This document shows, piece after piece, positions 23,728-35,812 of a stretch of 64,000 bases of DNA. A model generated the notes under the pieces. The model worked only from the letters and a program-made list of their open reading frames with translations. It did no database searches and was not told the DNA's origin. Source of the stretch: Epiperipatus broadwayi (taxonomy: Eukaryota > Onychophora > Udeonychophora > Euonychophora > Peripatidae). Every line of letters begins with the position of its first letter. Positions within the stretch are counted from its first letter, which is position 1. A program made the translations under genes and the position numbers. The stretch spans positions 11,757,473 to 11,821,472 of the forward strand of contig JAQFVV010006215.1 in the NCBI GenBank assembly GCA_028023455.1, written 5' to 3'.

Positions 23728-25660
23728 ACAGGAGAAAGATCTTTGAGATTCGCATATATTGACCCTGGGGGCGCCACTAGTCCGAAATTAGGAACTAGAC
23801 ATTTATTTTAGGGTGGACAGGATATGCGAATCAAAAGGCACCGAACTACACTCAGGGAGGAACAAGATATCTTAAATATTATTTAGACAGTTGAGAAATC
23901 AAAGTACAAAGACAAATGTCAGCCAAATTAAGTTTAAACAATTTATTAATTTTATTAAAAGTTAGACAATATAGTAAAGACATCTAGCCACAAATATAAA
24001 AGTGACTTATGTTAACATACGTATATTTACCAGAGAGTGCACAAGAGTACGACAAACATGAAGGCATTAAACATTTTGGCAATAAAATTCTCTCACTTAA
24101 AATATAAGAAATGGTTAGGATAATATCTTTTTGCTGGCCAGTTGTAAAATTGCAAAAACAAACAACAACCCTAGCTTCCTGAATGAGGGATAATAAAACA
24201 GTTACTGTCCCGCCAGAAATCGACGTAACCAGTGCGGACATCCGAGCAGTAATATTCTAATTAATGTCGTTAAAATGCTGCAGGACTGCTGCGCGTAATA
24301 CTACATTCAAAGTAAACTTGGTTGATCTCACCTACAAGACAGCAACCGATATTTGATTACGATCTTACGTAATCCAGAAAGAAATAGACTATTTTCAGAC
24401 AATCTGAAGAAATAACTTGACAAATAGCCAGCAAAAAGATTTTGTTGTTTGCACAAACAGCGCAAACGAAACATGTTTAAAGATTCTTTATTGTACAACT
24501 AAGGGCAGGTAAATAAATAAAGATTATGAAAACTGCCAATGTGTTTTGTAATAGTTAACAAAATAATCAGGTATATATTAAACATATAAAATACAATCTC
24601 CCAATGCACCCTCTGATAAACGAAAATGGCAAACAAACTTGTAATCTTAAAACTAAGTTTCCAAGACACACTTTAAATACTAGAAAAGAGTAAATGCAGA
24701 TAATAAATAATAAAAAAAAACCATTAATACCATTTTAAAACATATTTATCATTAGATTGAGCGGAGATTTAATTAAACGCAATTTATTCACCTTGGCTAG
24801 AATAGGAAAAAGTTTAGCTTACGGTAAGGCAGAGTTCTAGTGATTTAGTGATGAGTGCGCACTTTTGACAATAGTTCATCTTTCAGGTCCTTTGACAGTG
24901 ACAAGGTAAAGGCAGTGTTTATTTTAGAGGCTCATGGCATGACTGAAGGAGAGCTGGTAGGCATGGGCTCATCCTTTGTTTAAATTAGCAAGACATTCTA
25001 ATAATGGCAAAACCCATAGCGGTAGATTTTGACATCTTGCACAGCAATGAAGTTTGTCAATAATTATTTAAGTTTTTAGCAGGCAATTAAACATCTGAAC
25101 AGCTACTCAAAACCATCTGACTCTTAGCAGTCAATAATCCAAGTGTGTATCTAATAATGAATCTCTTCTCTCTCCAAAAATTGGCGGGCTATCCTTGCCT
25201 TGCTACATTTCCCGCGCAAAACTTTCATTAGTGTCCATTCTATATTCCAGGCAGGGCAAATATTAATTTCCCGCTCAATCTAATTTAAGACTTCCAACCA
25301 GGGATAATTGAAACAAAAACGAAAATACAAAACTAAATCTCCGCTTTTAGACTTTTAGAATTAACTTTAAAAATGATTAAAAATAAAAGCAACAGGAATA
25401 TATAATTAGCAAGCTTTTTAATTAAAACAGGCGGTGAAAGTAAAGTATTTTTAAATCAATTTTATAAACAAAGTAGTGAAAGTAAACTATTCTAAATCAA
25501 TTTTATAAACATTAAATAATCTATTTTAAAATATAAATGTGTATGTGTTTTGAAATAATAATAAAAAAAAATTTAGCATTAGACATTTAATGAAAATGAA
25601 GTTGTTTTCTCTTTTTAATTTTAGCAATAAAACCATTGAATTGGAAATCAATCTGGCTCA
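23724..25660 (-). repeat. LTR-A 3' LTR
   Basis: Nearly identical to 27245-29197. Many differences are CpG transitions, for example TGTCCCGCCAG here against TGTCTTGCCGG there. The first base is A where the other copy has T, so the canonical TG/CA end is mutated or the edge shifted within the TA tract. Confidence 0.92.
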
Positions 25661-25893
25661 ACTGCCTCAATACCTGATCAAAAAAAAAAAAAACATTCCT
25701 GCAACTTTTTTTTCTTTTTTTTTTTTTTTTTAAACTAAAAACATTTCAAAAACTACCCCTAGGAATTTGGCTGAATGCACTCATGAAAAACCAAAACAAT
25801 ATTTCATTTCTTACATTTATCCATTCTCATAAATCATTAACAATTTTTTTGTCTGTTTTAAAACAATCCGTCCGATTTCTAAAAGCCGAACCT
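25661..25893 (-). other. LTR-A internal, homopolymer-rich segment
   Basis: It contains an A14 run (25681-25694) and a long T-rich run near 25709-25731. No coding content. This is where a polypurine tract is expected on the minus strand, but the bases next to the LTR read GGTATTGAGGCAGT, a poor tract. Confidence 0.5.
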
Positions 25894-26770
25894 TTAACTT
25901 TTGTCTGGCGGTTCTTTTACTCTTTTTATTAATTTTCTGAAATAAGTTCCTTTCCCTCTCTTATATTTTACCTGCCTATAATTTATGATTTTGTTTCTTT
26001 CCCGTTCTGTTTTGCTTTCTAGCGTATATACCTGAATCTTTTTCTTAACAAAACTTCCCAATTCTACATCTTTTCCTACTTTATTTTTAGTCATATCAAC
26101 ACTAGTAAATGGCAACCCTTCATTTCCCACAGACTTTTTACATGCCTTGAATAAGATTGCTTTATAAATGGCTTTTATTTCTGTTTTAAAATCATATTCC
26201 AAAAACTTTTCCTTAGTTTTAAACCCCTGTTCACAACTAACAGTTATTTTACTCAACTCATTTTTAACCACTTGAGGGAACTTATAACTGTCTCCAAGAT
26301 TTTCTTTCTCCACCATACTATCTATCTCTCTCCACTCTCTACTTATTTCAAACTTTATTTCCACCCTCTCTGTCCTAGTACTTTCCTGTGCTACTTCAAT
26401 TTCTATATCTTTTATGACTACTTTTTCTACTTCCTAACTCTCTTTACTCATCTCATTTTTCAAACCCTTTTCCATCTCCACTTCTTTTTGTCGAGTTTCT
26501 TCTACTCTTCCTGTCATTTCTCTTCTCATTTCTTTCATTTTTGCTCTCAGCTCTGCCAGTATTGTTTGTTGACTCTGTTTTATTTCTAGCAACTCTTGTC
26601 ATATTTCTTTCATCGTGGCTTGCCGACTTTGTTTCATTTCTATTAACAACTTTATTATCATCTGGGTCTCGCTCTCTTTTTTTCTACTATCTGGTGATAT
26701 TTAAATGAAAGAGAGCTCTCTTCCAAACCTGCCACCCTGTCACCTTCTTCTTTACCTTTCATTTTTACAC
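25894..26770 (-). pseudogene. Broken coiled-coil reading frame in the gag position of LTR-A
   Basis: Reading the minus strand from about 26762, a frame starting MKGKEEGDRVAGL is followed after a frameshift by a Lys/Glu/Gln/Met-rich heptad-like stretch (QELLEIKQSQQTILAEL, then MKEMRREMTGRVEETRQKE). After two in-frame stops comes a 156-codon open tail (25894-26364) ending VKEPPDKS. The helical, charged character and position right after the primer binding site suit the N-terminal part of a gag-like protein. No capsid signature or zinc knuckle was found, so the assignment rests on position. It may also be a sequence picked up by the element. Confidence 0.5.
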
Positions 26771-26946
26771 AAGGCTAACTCGCTATACTAACTTTTTTTT
26801 AAACAAAAATCTCAAAGCAAATAAAACACTATTTATTTATATGCAAGAAGACAACAAACTATTTTTACTACTTTTAAATTCGAAAATTTACTCCGAACAA
26901 TTTTTTTTTGTTTAAACAATAACAACAAAAAAACTCTATTTATTAT

Positions 26947-27073
26947 TTATGTCATATGAAAAAGACGAACTATATATATTTAACTCTTCAAAAAAAATTA
27001 ACTCCAACAGACTTTTTTTAGAAAATACGCTATTTATTGTTTATTTATTTATGTCATATGAAAAAGACGAAAT
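26947..27073. repeat. Direct repeat inside LTR-A
   Basis: The words TTTATGTCATATGAAAAAGA and CGAA occur at about 26947-26970 and again at about 27050-27073, about 103 bases apart. Confidence 0.85.
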
Positions 27074-27212
27074 CCCATTCTACCAAACTGCTCCAACAAT
27101 ACATCCAATAATTAACAAAAATCAAACCTCTACTGATTAGATCTTGCCACTTACACCTGAAATATTTCTTAACCGTCTAAACAAAATCTCACATGGGTTT
27201 GAAAACTTGGAG

Positions 27213-27230
27213 GCCCCACGTTGGGCGCCA
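27213..27230 (-). other. tRNA-Lys primer binding site of LTR-A
   Basis: The minus strand reads TGGCGCCCAACGTGGGGC, the exact 18-base complement of the 3' end of the metazoan tRNA-Lys(CUU) class, a primer used by several retroelements. It lies 14 bases from the apparent 5' LTR end, a larger gap than usual. Confidence 0.88.
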
Positions 27231-27244
27231 AAAAGTACTATGTA

Positions 27245-29197
27245 TGTAATGGGAGAAAGATCTTTGAGATTCGCATATACTGACCCCGGGGGCACCACTA
27301 GTCCGAAAATAGGAACTAGACATTTATTTTAGGGTGGACAGGATAATGCGAATCAAAAGGCACCGAACTACACTCAGGGAGGAACAAGATATCTTAAATA
27401 TTATTTAGACAGTTGAGAAATCAAAGCACAAAGACAAACGTCAGCCAAATTAAGTTTAAACAATTTATTAATTTTATTAAAAGTTAGACAATATAGTAAA
27501 GACATCTAGCCATGAATATAAAAGTGACTTATGTTAACATACGTATATTTACCAGAGAGTGCACAAGAGTACGACAAACATGAAGGCATTAAACATTTTG
27601 ACAATAAAATTCTCTCACTTAAAATATAAGAAATGGTTAGGATAATATCTTCTTGCTGGCCAGTTGTAAAATTACAAAAACAAACAACAACCCTAGCTTC
27701 CTGAATCAGGGATAATAAAACAGTTATTGTCTTGCCGGAAATCGACGTAACCAGCGCAGACGTCCAAGCAGTAATATTCTAATTACTGTCGTTAAAACAC
27801 TGCAGGACTGCTGCACGTAATACTACATTCAAAGTAAACGTGGTTGATCTTACCTACAAGACAGCAACAGATATTTGATTACGATCTTATGTAATCCAGA
27901 AAGAAATAGACTATTTTCAGACAACCTGAAGAAATAACTTGACAAATAGCCAGCAAAAAGATTTTGTTGTTTGCACAAACAGCGCAAATGAAACATGTTT
28001 AAAGATTCTTTATTGTACAACTAAGGGCAGGTAAATAAATAAAGATTATGAAAACTGCCAATGTGTTTTGTAATAGTTAACAAAATAATCAGGTATATAT
28101 TAAACATATAAAATACAATCTTCCAATGCACCCTCTGATAAACGAAAATGGCAAACAAACTTGTAATCTTAAAACTAAGTTTCCAAGACACACTTTAAAT
28201 ACTAGAAAAGAGTACATGCAGATAATAAATAATAAAAAAAAAACATTAATACCATTTTAAAACATATTTATCATTAAATTGAGCAGAGATTTAATTAAGC
28301 GCAATTTTATTTACCCTGGCTAGAATAGGAAAAAGTTTAGCTTACGGTAAGGCAGAGTTCTAGTGATTTAGTGATGAGTGCGCACTTTTGACAATAGTTC
28401 ATCTTTCAGGTCCTTTGACAGTGGCAAGGTAAAGGCAGTGTTTATTTTAGAGGCTCATGGCATGACTGAAGGAAAGCTGGTAGGGGTGGGTCCATTTTTT
28501 ATTTAAATTAGCAAGACATTCTAATGATGGCAAAACCCATAGTGGTAGATTTTGACATCTTGCACAGCAACGAAGTTTGTCAATAATTATTTAAGTTTTT
28601 AGCAGGCAATTAAACGTCCGAACAGCTACTCAAAACCATCTGACTCTTAGCAGTCAATAATCCAAGTGTGTATCTAATAATGAATCTCTTCTCTCTCCAA
28701 AAATTGGTGGGCTACCCTTGCCTTGCTACATTTCCTGGGCAAAACTTTCATTAGTGTCCATTCTATATTCCAGGCAGGGCAAATATTAATTTCCTGCTCA
28801 ATCTAATTTAAGACTTCCAATCAGGGATAATTGAAACAAAAACGAAAATACAAAACTAAATCTCCACTTTTAGACTTTTAGAATTAACTTTAAAAATGAT
28901 TAAAAATAAAAGTAACAGGAATATATAATTAGCAAGCTTTTTGATTAAAACAGGTGGTGAAAGTAAAGTATTTTTAAATCAATTTTATAAACAAAGTAGT
29001 GAAAGTAAACTATTCTAAATCAATTTTATAAACATTAAATAATCTATTTTAAAATATAAATGCGAAAATATAAATGCGTATGTGTTTTGAAATAATAATA
29101 AAAAAAAATTTAGCATTGGACATTTAATGAAAATGAAGTTGTTTTCCCTTTTTATTTTTAGCAATAAAACCATTGAATCGGAAATCAATCTGGCTCA
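27245..29197 (-). repeat. LTR-A 5' LTR
   Basis: 1953 bases beginning TGTAATGGG and ending GGCTCA on the plus strand. It differs from the other LTR by scattered CpG transitions and by a 14-base tandem duplication (AAAATATAAATGCG) near 29050-29077. Confidence 0.92.
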
Positions 29198-29274
29198 ATA
29201 TATATCACAGTAATCTGTCTTACAAATGATGAAAAATGAAATCATTTTTATTAATTTTTCAAATCTTATATAAA

Positions 29275-29517
29275 TAGAAGATAAGACAATGACATTTATT
29301 AGCAGACACTGGTATTTATTAGAGTGAATTTCAATTTATTGATAATGTTTATGCAGTACATTCAAATTTATCTTGTAATCTGAATTTATCAGCTAGATTT
29401 TATAAATGTTATTAATTAACTTGTAAATTTTGATTGTAAGCCAATTTGAATGAAATTGTGTTAGCAATACTGCTGAATTGAAATTTACACTAATAAATGT
29501 CATTGTCTAATCTCCTT
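29275..29517. mobile_element. TIR hairpin MITE
   Basis: AGACAATGACATTTATTAG at the left is mirrored by TAATAAATGTCATTGTCT at the right, and GTGAATTTCAATTTA by TGAATTGAAATTTAC just inside. Arms are about 50-60 bases. The central part is not coding. It lies immediately beside LTR-A's right end. Confidence 0.8.
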
Positions 29518-30050
29518 TCCACATAAGAGCTTGAAAGATGAATAATAATACTATATTGCATACATCACTAATATTATATACTGTATTGTGAATTATGAAT
29601 AAACTCTGTACTGTTAAGTTTTAGTATGAAAGTTGCTATTTCACTTTTGGATGATGTAGAGTTAATAATTATTCTATGTTTTTTGGGAAGGATTTTTTAT
29701 TTTTAATATATATAATATTTTTTTTTTTTTTTTTTTTAAAATTAGAAAGGTGAGAAATTTTTAATAAATAAGGATTTTTGAAAGGTGGAGGAAAATTCTT
29801 TTTTTTAAAAATTTTTTTTTTTTATTTAAAATATTGTGTAAACACATACCACAGCCATTTGATAAAGATTATGATCATTACAACTTGAAGGAAAAAAAGA
29901 TTTAAAAAACAATTATTCTAAATATGACTTTTGCACTGATCATACAAACCATTCTGTGAACTACAAATGCATTTCCATATAGAACATACTGGTTCATTTA
30001 TCTGATTATTTGAGGATTTTAGGTTGTCTTTTAATTTCTTGTACTGAAAA
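29518..30050. other. AT-rich spacer with T runs
   Basis: Long T and A runs at about 29719-29742 and 29810-29825. Nothing coding recognised. Confidence 0.5.
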
Positions 30051-31500
30051 CTTTTCTTTTGAAATACTTCAATGTGATGTTTAGTTCACCAATGTATTCT
30101 ATCTCTGCCATATATTCCCAATAAAAACAATCAAAATTGCACATTATTGAGATAATCATTATATTAGAAATGGATCTAACTTTTATTTGAAACTATGTTC
30201 AAGCTTCCTATAAAACATCCTTTTAGGAAATCTTGTATTGTTTATTCATTTTACATATCCAATGTCATGTGTAATTTTACAATAGTGGAATATATAGAAT
30301 AATATCCAACAAATTGAGGACCATACTTGTTGTTTTTATGATCTTGACTTAGTATTTTTAAAATTTACAGAGCTTTCCTAGTGCCTTTATATTGTGTCAA
30401 TATGGCATCCAAGTCTCACTTCCATATAGTAAATTAAGTAAAATTGCAGTCCTATAGACAGCTAACTTAGTTGTGGTAATTATTTTCCTGTGATGAAAAT
30501 CCTATTTTTTAATGTGTTGGAATTGGGATCACATTAGAGACTGTGCTGCATATCAACATTTACATCTATTTTCCTACTTATAAAACTATCAAAATATTTA
30601 AATTGGTTTATATTACATTCCACCCAAACTAAATTTGGTGATGATTTTTCTTCTATTATTGACTGATAAAGAATTTGAGTCTTTGAACATTAATTATTAA
30701 ATCAATATCTTTATATGTTACATTTAAATCATCATGTACATTCTGTAAATTGTCTTTTGTGTGGGCAAAAATAATACAATCATCAGTGTACTATAAATCC
30801 AGGATGAAGTTATTATTTTTACTTTTAATTGAAACAAATTAAAAATTCCATGATCAAACTTATATTGCATTTTGATGCCTGTTTAATTAAGTTACCTATA
30901 AACAATTGTAAAGATCATTGTCATAAGGATCAGAACACATTCTCATTTCACACAATTTTTCATGTGAAATGCCTGACTTTCCACCTGTAATAATAAAACT
31001 TTCTCTTATTCCATCATGTAAAAGTTATATAAATAAAATTTAGTGAATGATCCACAAATTTTAAATAAAGCCATAGACCAGTTCAATCAACCAAATTAAA
31101 TGTCTTGACCAAATCAATAAAAGAAATGTATAAATCATTTTTTTATTCCTTACAATTGTTTTGCATTACATATTCATGGCAACAAAAACATGTTCATAGA
31201 GCTACTTGATTTTCTAAAACTACAATGAACCTCTGGTAATCATTCTTCAATGATAGAAAACAACCTATTCAACAAAATTCTTGAAAGCAATTGGAAGCAC
31301 TCATAACTTCTATTACAATATATTGCTTTGAGCATAGATACAACAATTTTCAGTTATAGATTTTCTGGCTAAACAAAATATTTGTGATAATCACTCTATG
31401 CAATGGGAAAGAATTAATAAAAGAATTACAGCAACCATATCATTATTTCCAACAATTTTTAGTCAAACTCTATTTTGGTACCAACATATGCAATAACATC
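30050..31500 (-). pseudogene. LINE reverse transcriptase relic, minus strand
   Basis: The minus strand reads, in order and in several frames, LENQVAL...FVAMNM (about 31165-31240), a LLIWSRHLIW block where the family has an F-x-D-x-x-K-A-F-D motif (about 31090-31130), then YTDDCIIFAHTKDNLQNVHDDLNVTYKDIDLIIN (about 30690-30790), NQFKYFDSFISRKIDV (about 30560-30605), and a weak terminal block near 30370-30400. The YTDD pair corresponds to the non-LTR reverse transcriptase active site. The enzyme would copy element RNA at the nicked target. Many stops and frameshifts are present. It is the same broad type as the plus-strand relic at 43680-45470. Confidence 0.8.
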
Positions 31501-32756
31501 TCCAAGAAAAGAAATTTGATTTTTTAAAATACCTTTTTATAATAATGATATGCAGGTAAGAATAAGAAATTTCTGAGTTCTCTAAATCTAATGTTATAGC
31601 ATACACACTAATAAAATGACCAAGCCATGTTTTAACAACACTAGCCTTTTATTGGTATAATGAAGAATTCCAAGAATGAAATACTAAATTAGACTTTACA
31701 GCAAATCCAATACTATACAGTCTTTTTTCACTGATTTGTTTGCTCTTCCAAAAAAAATTGTAACCATCTATCTGTACTATTAAAATCCCTTTCTCTGATG
31801 ATGTGTTTCATTAAGAGCAGCTGTATCTTAAATCTTGACATTCCGAAACCATCCAACATAGATAGACTGTGTGATTGGAGATTATTTTTAGACCACATTT
31901 TCTTAGTTCTTTCCAGTTCTGTGGAAGTCAAGGTATCTCTAAATAGGATTCTTTAAACACACAATATTTAATAATTGAACCCCTGCTTCAAATACAATTC
32001 CAAATTTACTTATAAGTAATTGCACTTTCTTGAGCAAAGGTCATAACTATAGATTGCCAGACTACTAAGCCTGTGCTTGTTATTGCTTTCTTAATTCTCA
32101 AGAACTTGAGTTGGAAAAAATGGAGAATTAGAATTGAAAATTCTGTGTGTATAGAATAATGAAAATGTGGTTAGATGAATACAATTTTATTGTTATAGTT
32201 AATATAGAGAAACAAGTGATGGCATGACAATCTCATGATGACTGTGCCCTAACTAACTTAAGTGACTAACAAAGATTATTTTGAAGACAATACCTAACCT
32301 TTGATGTACCAATATCCTATTTTACAAAGTATCAGAAGGTATTTTTAGTTGGCAATTGTTTATTTACTATTCGCAGTTCCACTTTATATCTGAATGTCAT
32401 TTGACTAATTGCCTCCTCTGGAGTCCATCAATAGCTTTGAAGCAGCACTCAATTAATTGATAATCATTTTTGTGTTGAGTTTATTAATATATTAGAGTTT
32501 TAAAATCAATTTCTTTTATTATTTTTTTTTAAATTGAATTTATAGTTAGATCTTCTTTCAATCTAAATTTCACACTACTCTTTGATCTTACAGTTGTTTT
32601 CTAGTTTAACCATTAAAATCTCTCATTATCACTTGAAAATTCTATTTCATTTTGGTTTAAAGGTTTCCACACCTTTATTAGAATGAAAATATAAAAATTA
32701 TCAACTTTTACAGAGGTGGGGGGGGGGGAAATATGTTTAATAGCTAATGTTGTTAG
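31501..32756. other. Spacer, possible upstream part of the LINE relic
   Basis: A 67-codon minus-strand frame (31728-31931) has an ordinary amino-acid mix (KNNLQSHSLSMLDGFGMSRF) unlike random AT-rich sequence, and it lies upstream of the LINE relic in the same orientation. I do not recognise it. No other gene was seen. Confidence 0.35.
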
Positions 32757-32800
32757 TTTTTTTTTTTCATGTGTCAAAGCATCTGCTTTTATTCTCCACA
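32757..32800 (-). mobile_element. SINE tail fragment
   Basis: The minus strand reads AAGCAGATGCTTTGACACATG followed by a poly-A run. This is the 3' tail of the tRNA-derived SINE family without its box region, as expected for a 5'-truncated or decayed copy. An 11-G run at 32718-32728 is nearby. Confidence 0.65.
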
Positions 32801-33904
32801 GTGTTATTTTTTTCATCTTTTATTAAAAATGAATTCTAGAACACTGTATTTTTAATATTTGTCTCTTATAATAAAGTAAATGTCATTTATTTTTTCATCT
32901 TTAGTTCTAACTTTAGTATCTACCAATGTTCCTTACAATGTGAAATAGTTTTTCTAATGTATGCAGTCATTCTTCATTGAAGGTACTAAGTTGTAAGTGG
33001 CCAAGTATAATATCCAATAGAAGGCTAAGATTAAAATATAAAGTTTATTATTATTCTCTATCTTTGATTGCCAATAAATTTTTGACAGATTCTGAGAAAA
33101 AAGCAGACATATGCTTGTTTGTCATAAATAAAATGTGAATATTCACACCTACATAATGTAATGGGTTTTGACTGTGAAATCTAATTGAAAGTTATATGTT
33201 AAACATATTGAAGGCTTTATTAGTTAATAAATCTATTGCTGATCTGTTTGCCTAGAGTCAATATTTTTCCCACCTCATTATTGTTCATGTGAAAACTTAC
33301 ACCTATCATTTGTATATAACTACATATATGTTATTTAATGTTGCTTTAAAAACCTGAGCTCCCTGAGCATCTTCTCTTGGAGTGGTACAATTAACCAAGA
33401 TCCCTTTAGGCATTACCTCATTACTTCTCTGGGGAATGTCCAAAAATACATGTTTGAATCCTTATTCTTTTAGAGTTAGCAATTCCAATCAGCAGATACA
33501 CTAGATTCAAATGCGGAATTCCATGACTTAACTGTCTAACCTAAATTATTTATTCAATAGATGCAATGTAAAAATGGAAATTGAGGTCAGAGGTTATATT
33601 TAACAATAGTTTATTTCAGTCAGTGACAAAAATATAAAAGTGTCACTACTCATTGCATTATATAATTGACTTGGCAATTTTCTAAATAAAAAGTGTACCA
33701 CCATCATGCATGCATTCATTATTACCATTTGTAATATATCCGTTGTAATTCATCTCTCATCAATTTAAACTAAATTGGAGATCCTCCATCACATGCTTGC
33801 TTGATGTTCAACTATGGGCATTTTAAAATAATAAAATATAATTTTCATTATATATATATATGTAATAAATAAAGTTTGATATCTGTATTCGTTTCACAAT
33901 GTAT
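32801..33904. other. AT-rich spacer
   Basis: No gene recognised. The block 33350-33530 is somewhat less AT-rich, but no domain could be read from it. Confidence 0.4.
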
Positions 33905-34128
33905 GTAATATACAAATCAATATATATATCAAAATACAGTACAATTTATATAAATTATATTCTTTTAGAAGTACTTTCGACTATACACTTTGTAGTCTTT
34001 ATCAACTATATAACGTTATATAGTTGATAAAGACTACAAAGTGTATAGTCGAAAGTACTTCTAAAAGAATATAATTTATATAAATTGTACTGTATTTTGA
34101 TATATATATATTGATTTGTATATTATAT
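33905..34128. repeat. Long palindrome with no spacer
   Basis: The sequence is its own reverse complement around the point between 34014 and 34015 (centre TATAACGTTATA). By eye the arms match base for base for about 85 bases, and with a 2-base TA slip they extend to about 110 bases. Inner words include GTACTTTCGACTATACACTT and its exact mirror. There is no loop. It could extrude as a cruciform, or it could be an assembly artefact. Confidence 0.95.
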
Positions 34129-35279
34129 ATATATATATTACAATTCACTAAAAAGACATCTATAAACTTGCAATCCTTTTAAAATAATAAAAAAGCTAAA
34201 TAATAATACTGCAAAACAATAATTGTTATAATTAAACCAAATATTGAACTTATGATTATATTATACATAATTATATTAAAACAATTTTATTAATTTTTTT
34301 TATTTATATAAGCACTTACAATTATGTCTCTTGATAATCAGAAATTTTTAATTTCTTATATTTTTTCATATGTAATCTTAGGACAATTCATTTATATTTT
34401 ATCCCTTGGTTGATGAATCTTCAGGTTTCCCATTCAATATTTTTAACTTGTCATTAATAACTCTGTATTTTTTTTTCAATCACCATTTCAAGCTGGTCAC
34501 CTCTAGTATCTTCTTTCATCACTATCCGCTTACAGGTAGCCTGTTATTAGTTTGTGTAATTCTAGAATATATCAGCAACTGTTAGATAAAGTTTTGGGGG
34601 AAAAAAACCATTTTCTATTTAAAATTAGTTTTATTTTTTTTTCCTTTTAAAATACACTACTTTCAGTTCATCCCTCTTTTTTTTTATTTAATTCAATTAG
34701 ATTATCTTTTAAATTTATGCAATTGTCATTTAATGATTATAATTAAATTTCATTTTTCCCAAAAAGAAATGAAGTAACTGAAAGCTAAATTTCCGCAAAT
34801 ACACTTTTCAGTGTGTATATTCCAGCACTATCAAACTTGAAATGAAATTCAATTGTTTTCTACTCTCATCTTTCACTCCTACTATCACCCTATATTTTAT
34901 GTGTAGTTTACCTTCATAAGGGTTATAATAAATACATACGTAGCACTCCGCCTTCGAAATAATATAACCACATCACAGACAGTAACTACTAAGTTTTTGA
35001 TATATTAAAAGAGCATAGTATTCTCTTGATTCCAAACAAATTTCTGCAAATCAGTAAACTCACTACATTGGTCTATGTGTAAACTTGAATTAGTTCCTCT
35101 ATTTTTGATTAATACAAAGTTCTTTTGCTGCTCAATATATATAATCTTTATTATACAGGCATCAGATAAATTCAATGTTTATATCTTCTTCTTTTTTTTG
35201 ACTATATAATATTGACAATTCATGTAAAATATACATTTAAACATACATTTTAAAGTCATTGTATAAAACCACTTTTTGA
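34129..35279. other. AT-rich spacer
   Basis: Nothing recognised apart from short T runs. Confidence 0.5.
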
Positions 35280-35287
35280 ATTTAGAC

Positions 35288-35804
35288 CAGCGTTTCTCAA
35301 CCTTTGGTCGCGTTAAATTTTTAGTGGGTCGCGAATATGTACCAAGAAATAAAAACATAAATATCTGATAGCAAAAATCTTTTTACATTTTAAAAAAATA
35401 TTAGTATTAAAAAAAAAAGTAAATAATACTACCTATGCTTTGTGTAGTTTTCTCAAATTCAATTGTAAATTTGAGCTTAAATAATCATAATGTTAAATTT
35501 CGCTTGTATTTCGTATATAAATAAAACCTTATTTGAAAAGAAAACACTTTTTTTTGGTAATTAACAAAATGTGTTAAATTTTTAAATTAAAAATATGTAA
35601 TTTAACTTTAACTCAACTTTTAACTTACAAATTATTTGTTATTATAAATATTATCAAATTGATTCGAATATATACATATATACAGTACAGTGCTGATCTA
35701 ATCTCTCTTTTATTTTATATTAATGTATGTAATAAACATTTGGGTCGCAGAACTATTTCAATGAAGTCTATTGGGTCGCGCGGCAAAAAGGTTGAGAAAC
35801 GCTA
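35288..35804. mobile_element. hAT MITE with 8-bp TSD (SPIN-like ends)
   Basis: 517 bases. The ends are CAGCGTTTCTCAACC and, mirrored, GGTTGAGAAACGCT (last base A instead of G). Both sides carry the identical 8-mer ATTTAGAC (35280-35287 and 35805-35812), the target-site duplication size of hAT transposons. Just inside, GGTCGCG and GGGTCGCG repeats occur at both ends. These ends resemble those of the SPIN group of hAT elements. There is no transposase, so it depended on one supplied in trans. Confidence 0.93.
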
Positions 35805-35812
35805 ATTTAGAC

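Larger units (their letters stand above)
23724..29197 (-). mobile_element. LTR-A: young non-autonomous LTR retrotransposon
   Basis: Two direct repeats of about 1.94 kb (23724-25660, 27245-29197) flank a 1584-base internal region. Minus orientation is set by a perfect 18-base primer binding site for tRNA-Lys at 27213-27230. On the minus strand the LTRs begin TGAGCCAG, and the 5' copy ends near ATTACA. The only internal reading frame is a broken coiled-coil protein in the gag position; protease, reverse transcriptase and integrase are absent. A clear polypurine tract is not seen at the 3' LTR, which is odd. The LTRs are nearly identical, so insertion is recent relative to other elements here. 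Confidence 0.9.

Noticed and set aside
26272-26589. Phe/Ser-rich plus-strand frame of 105 codons in LTR-A
   Set aside because: It is the antisense shadow of the purine-rich coiled-coil frame on the minus strand.
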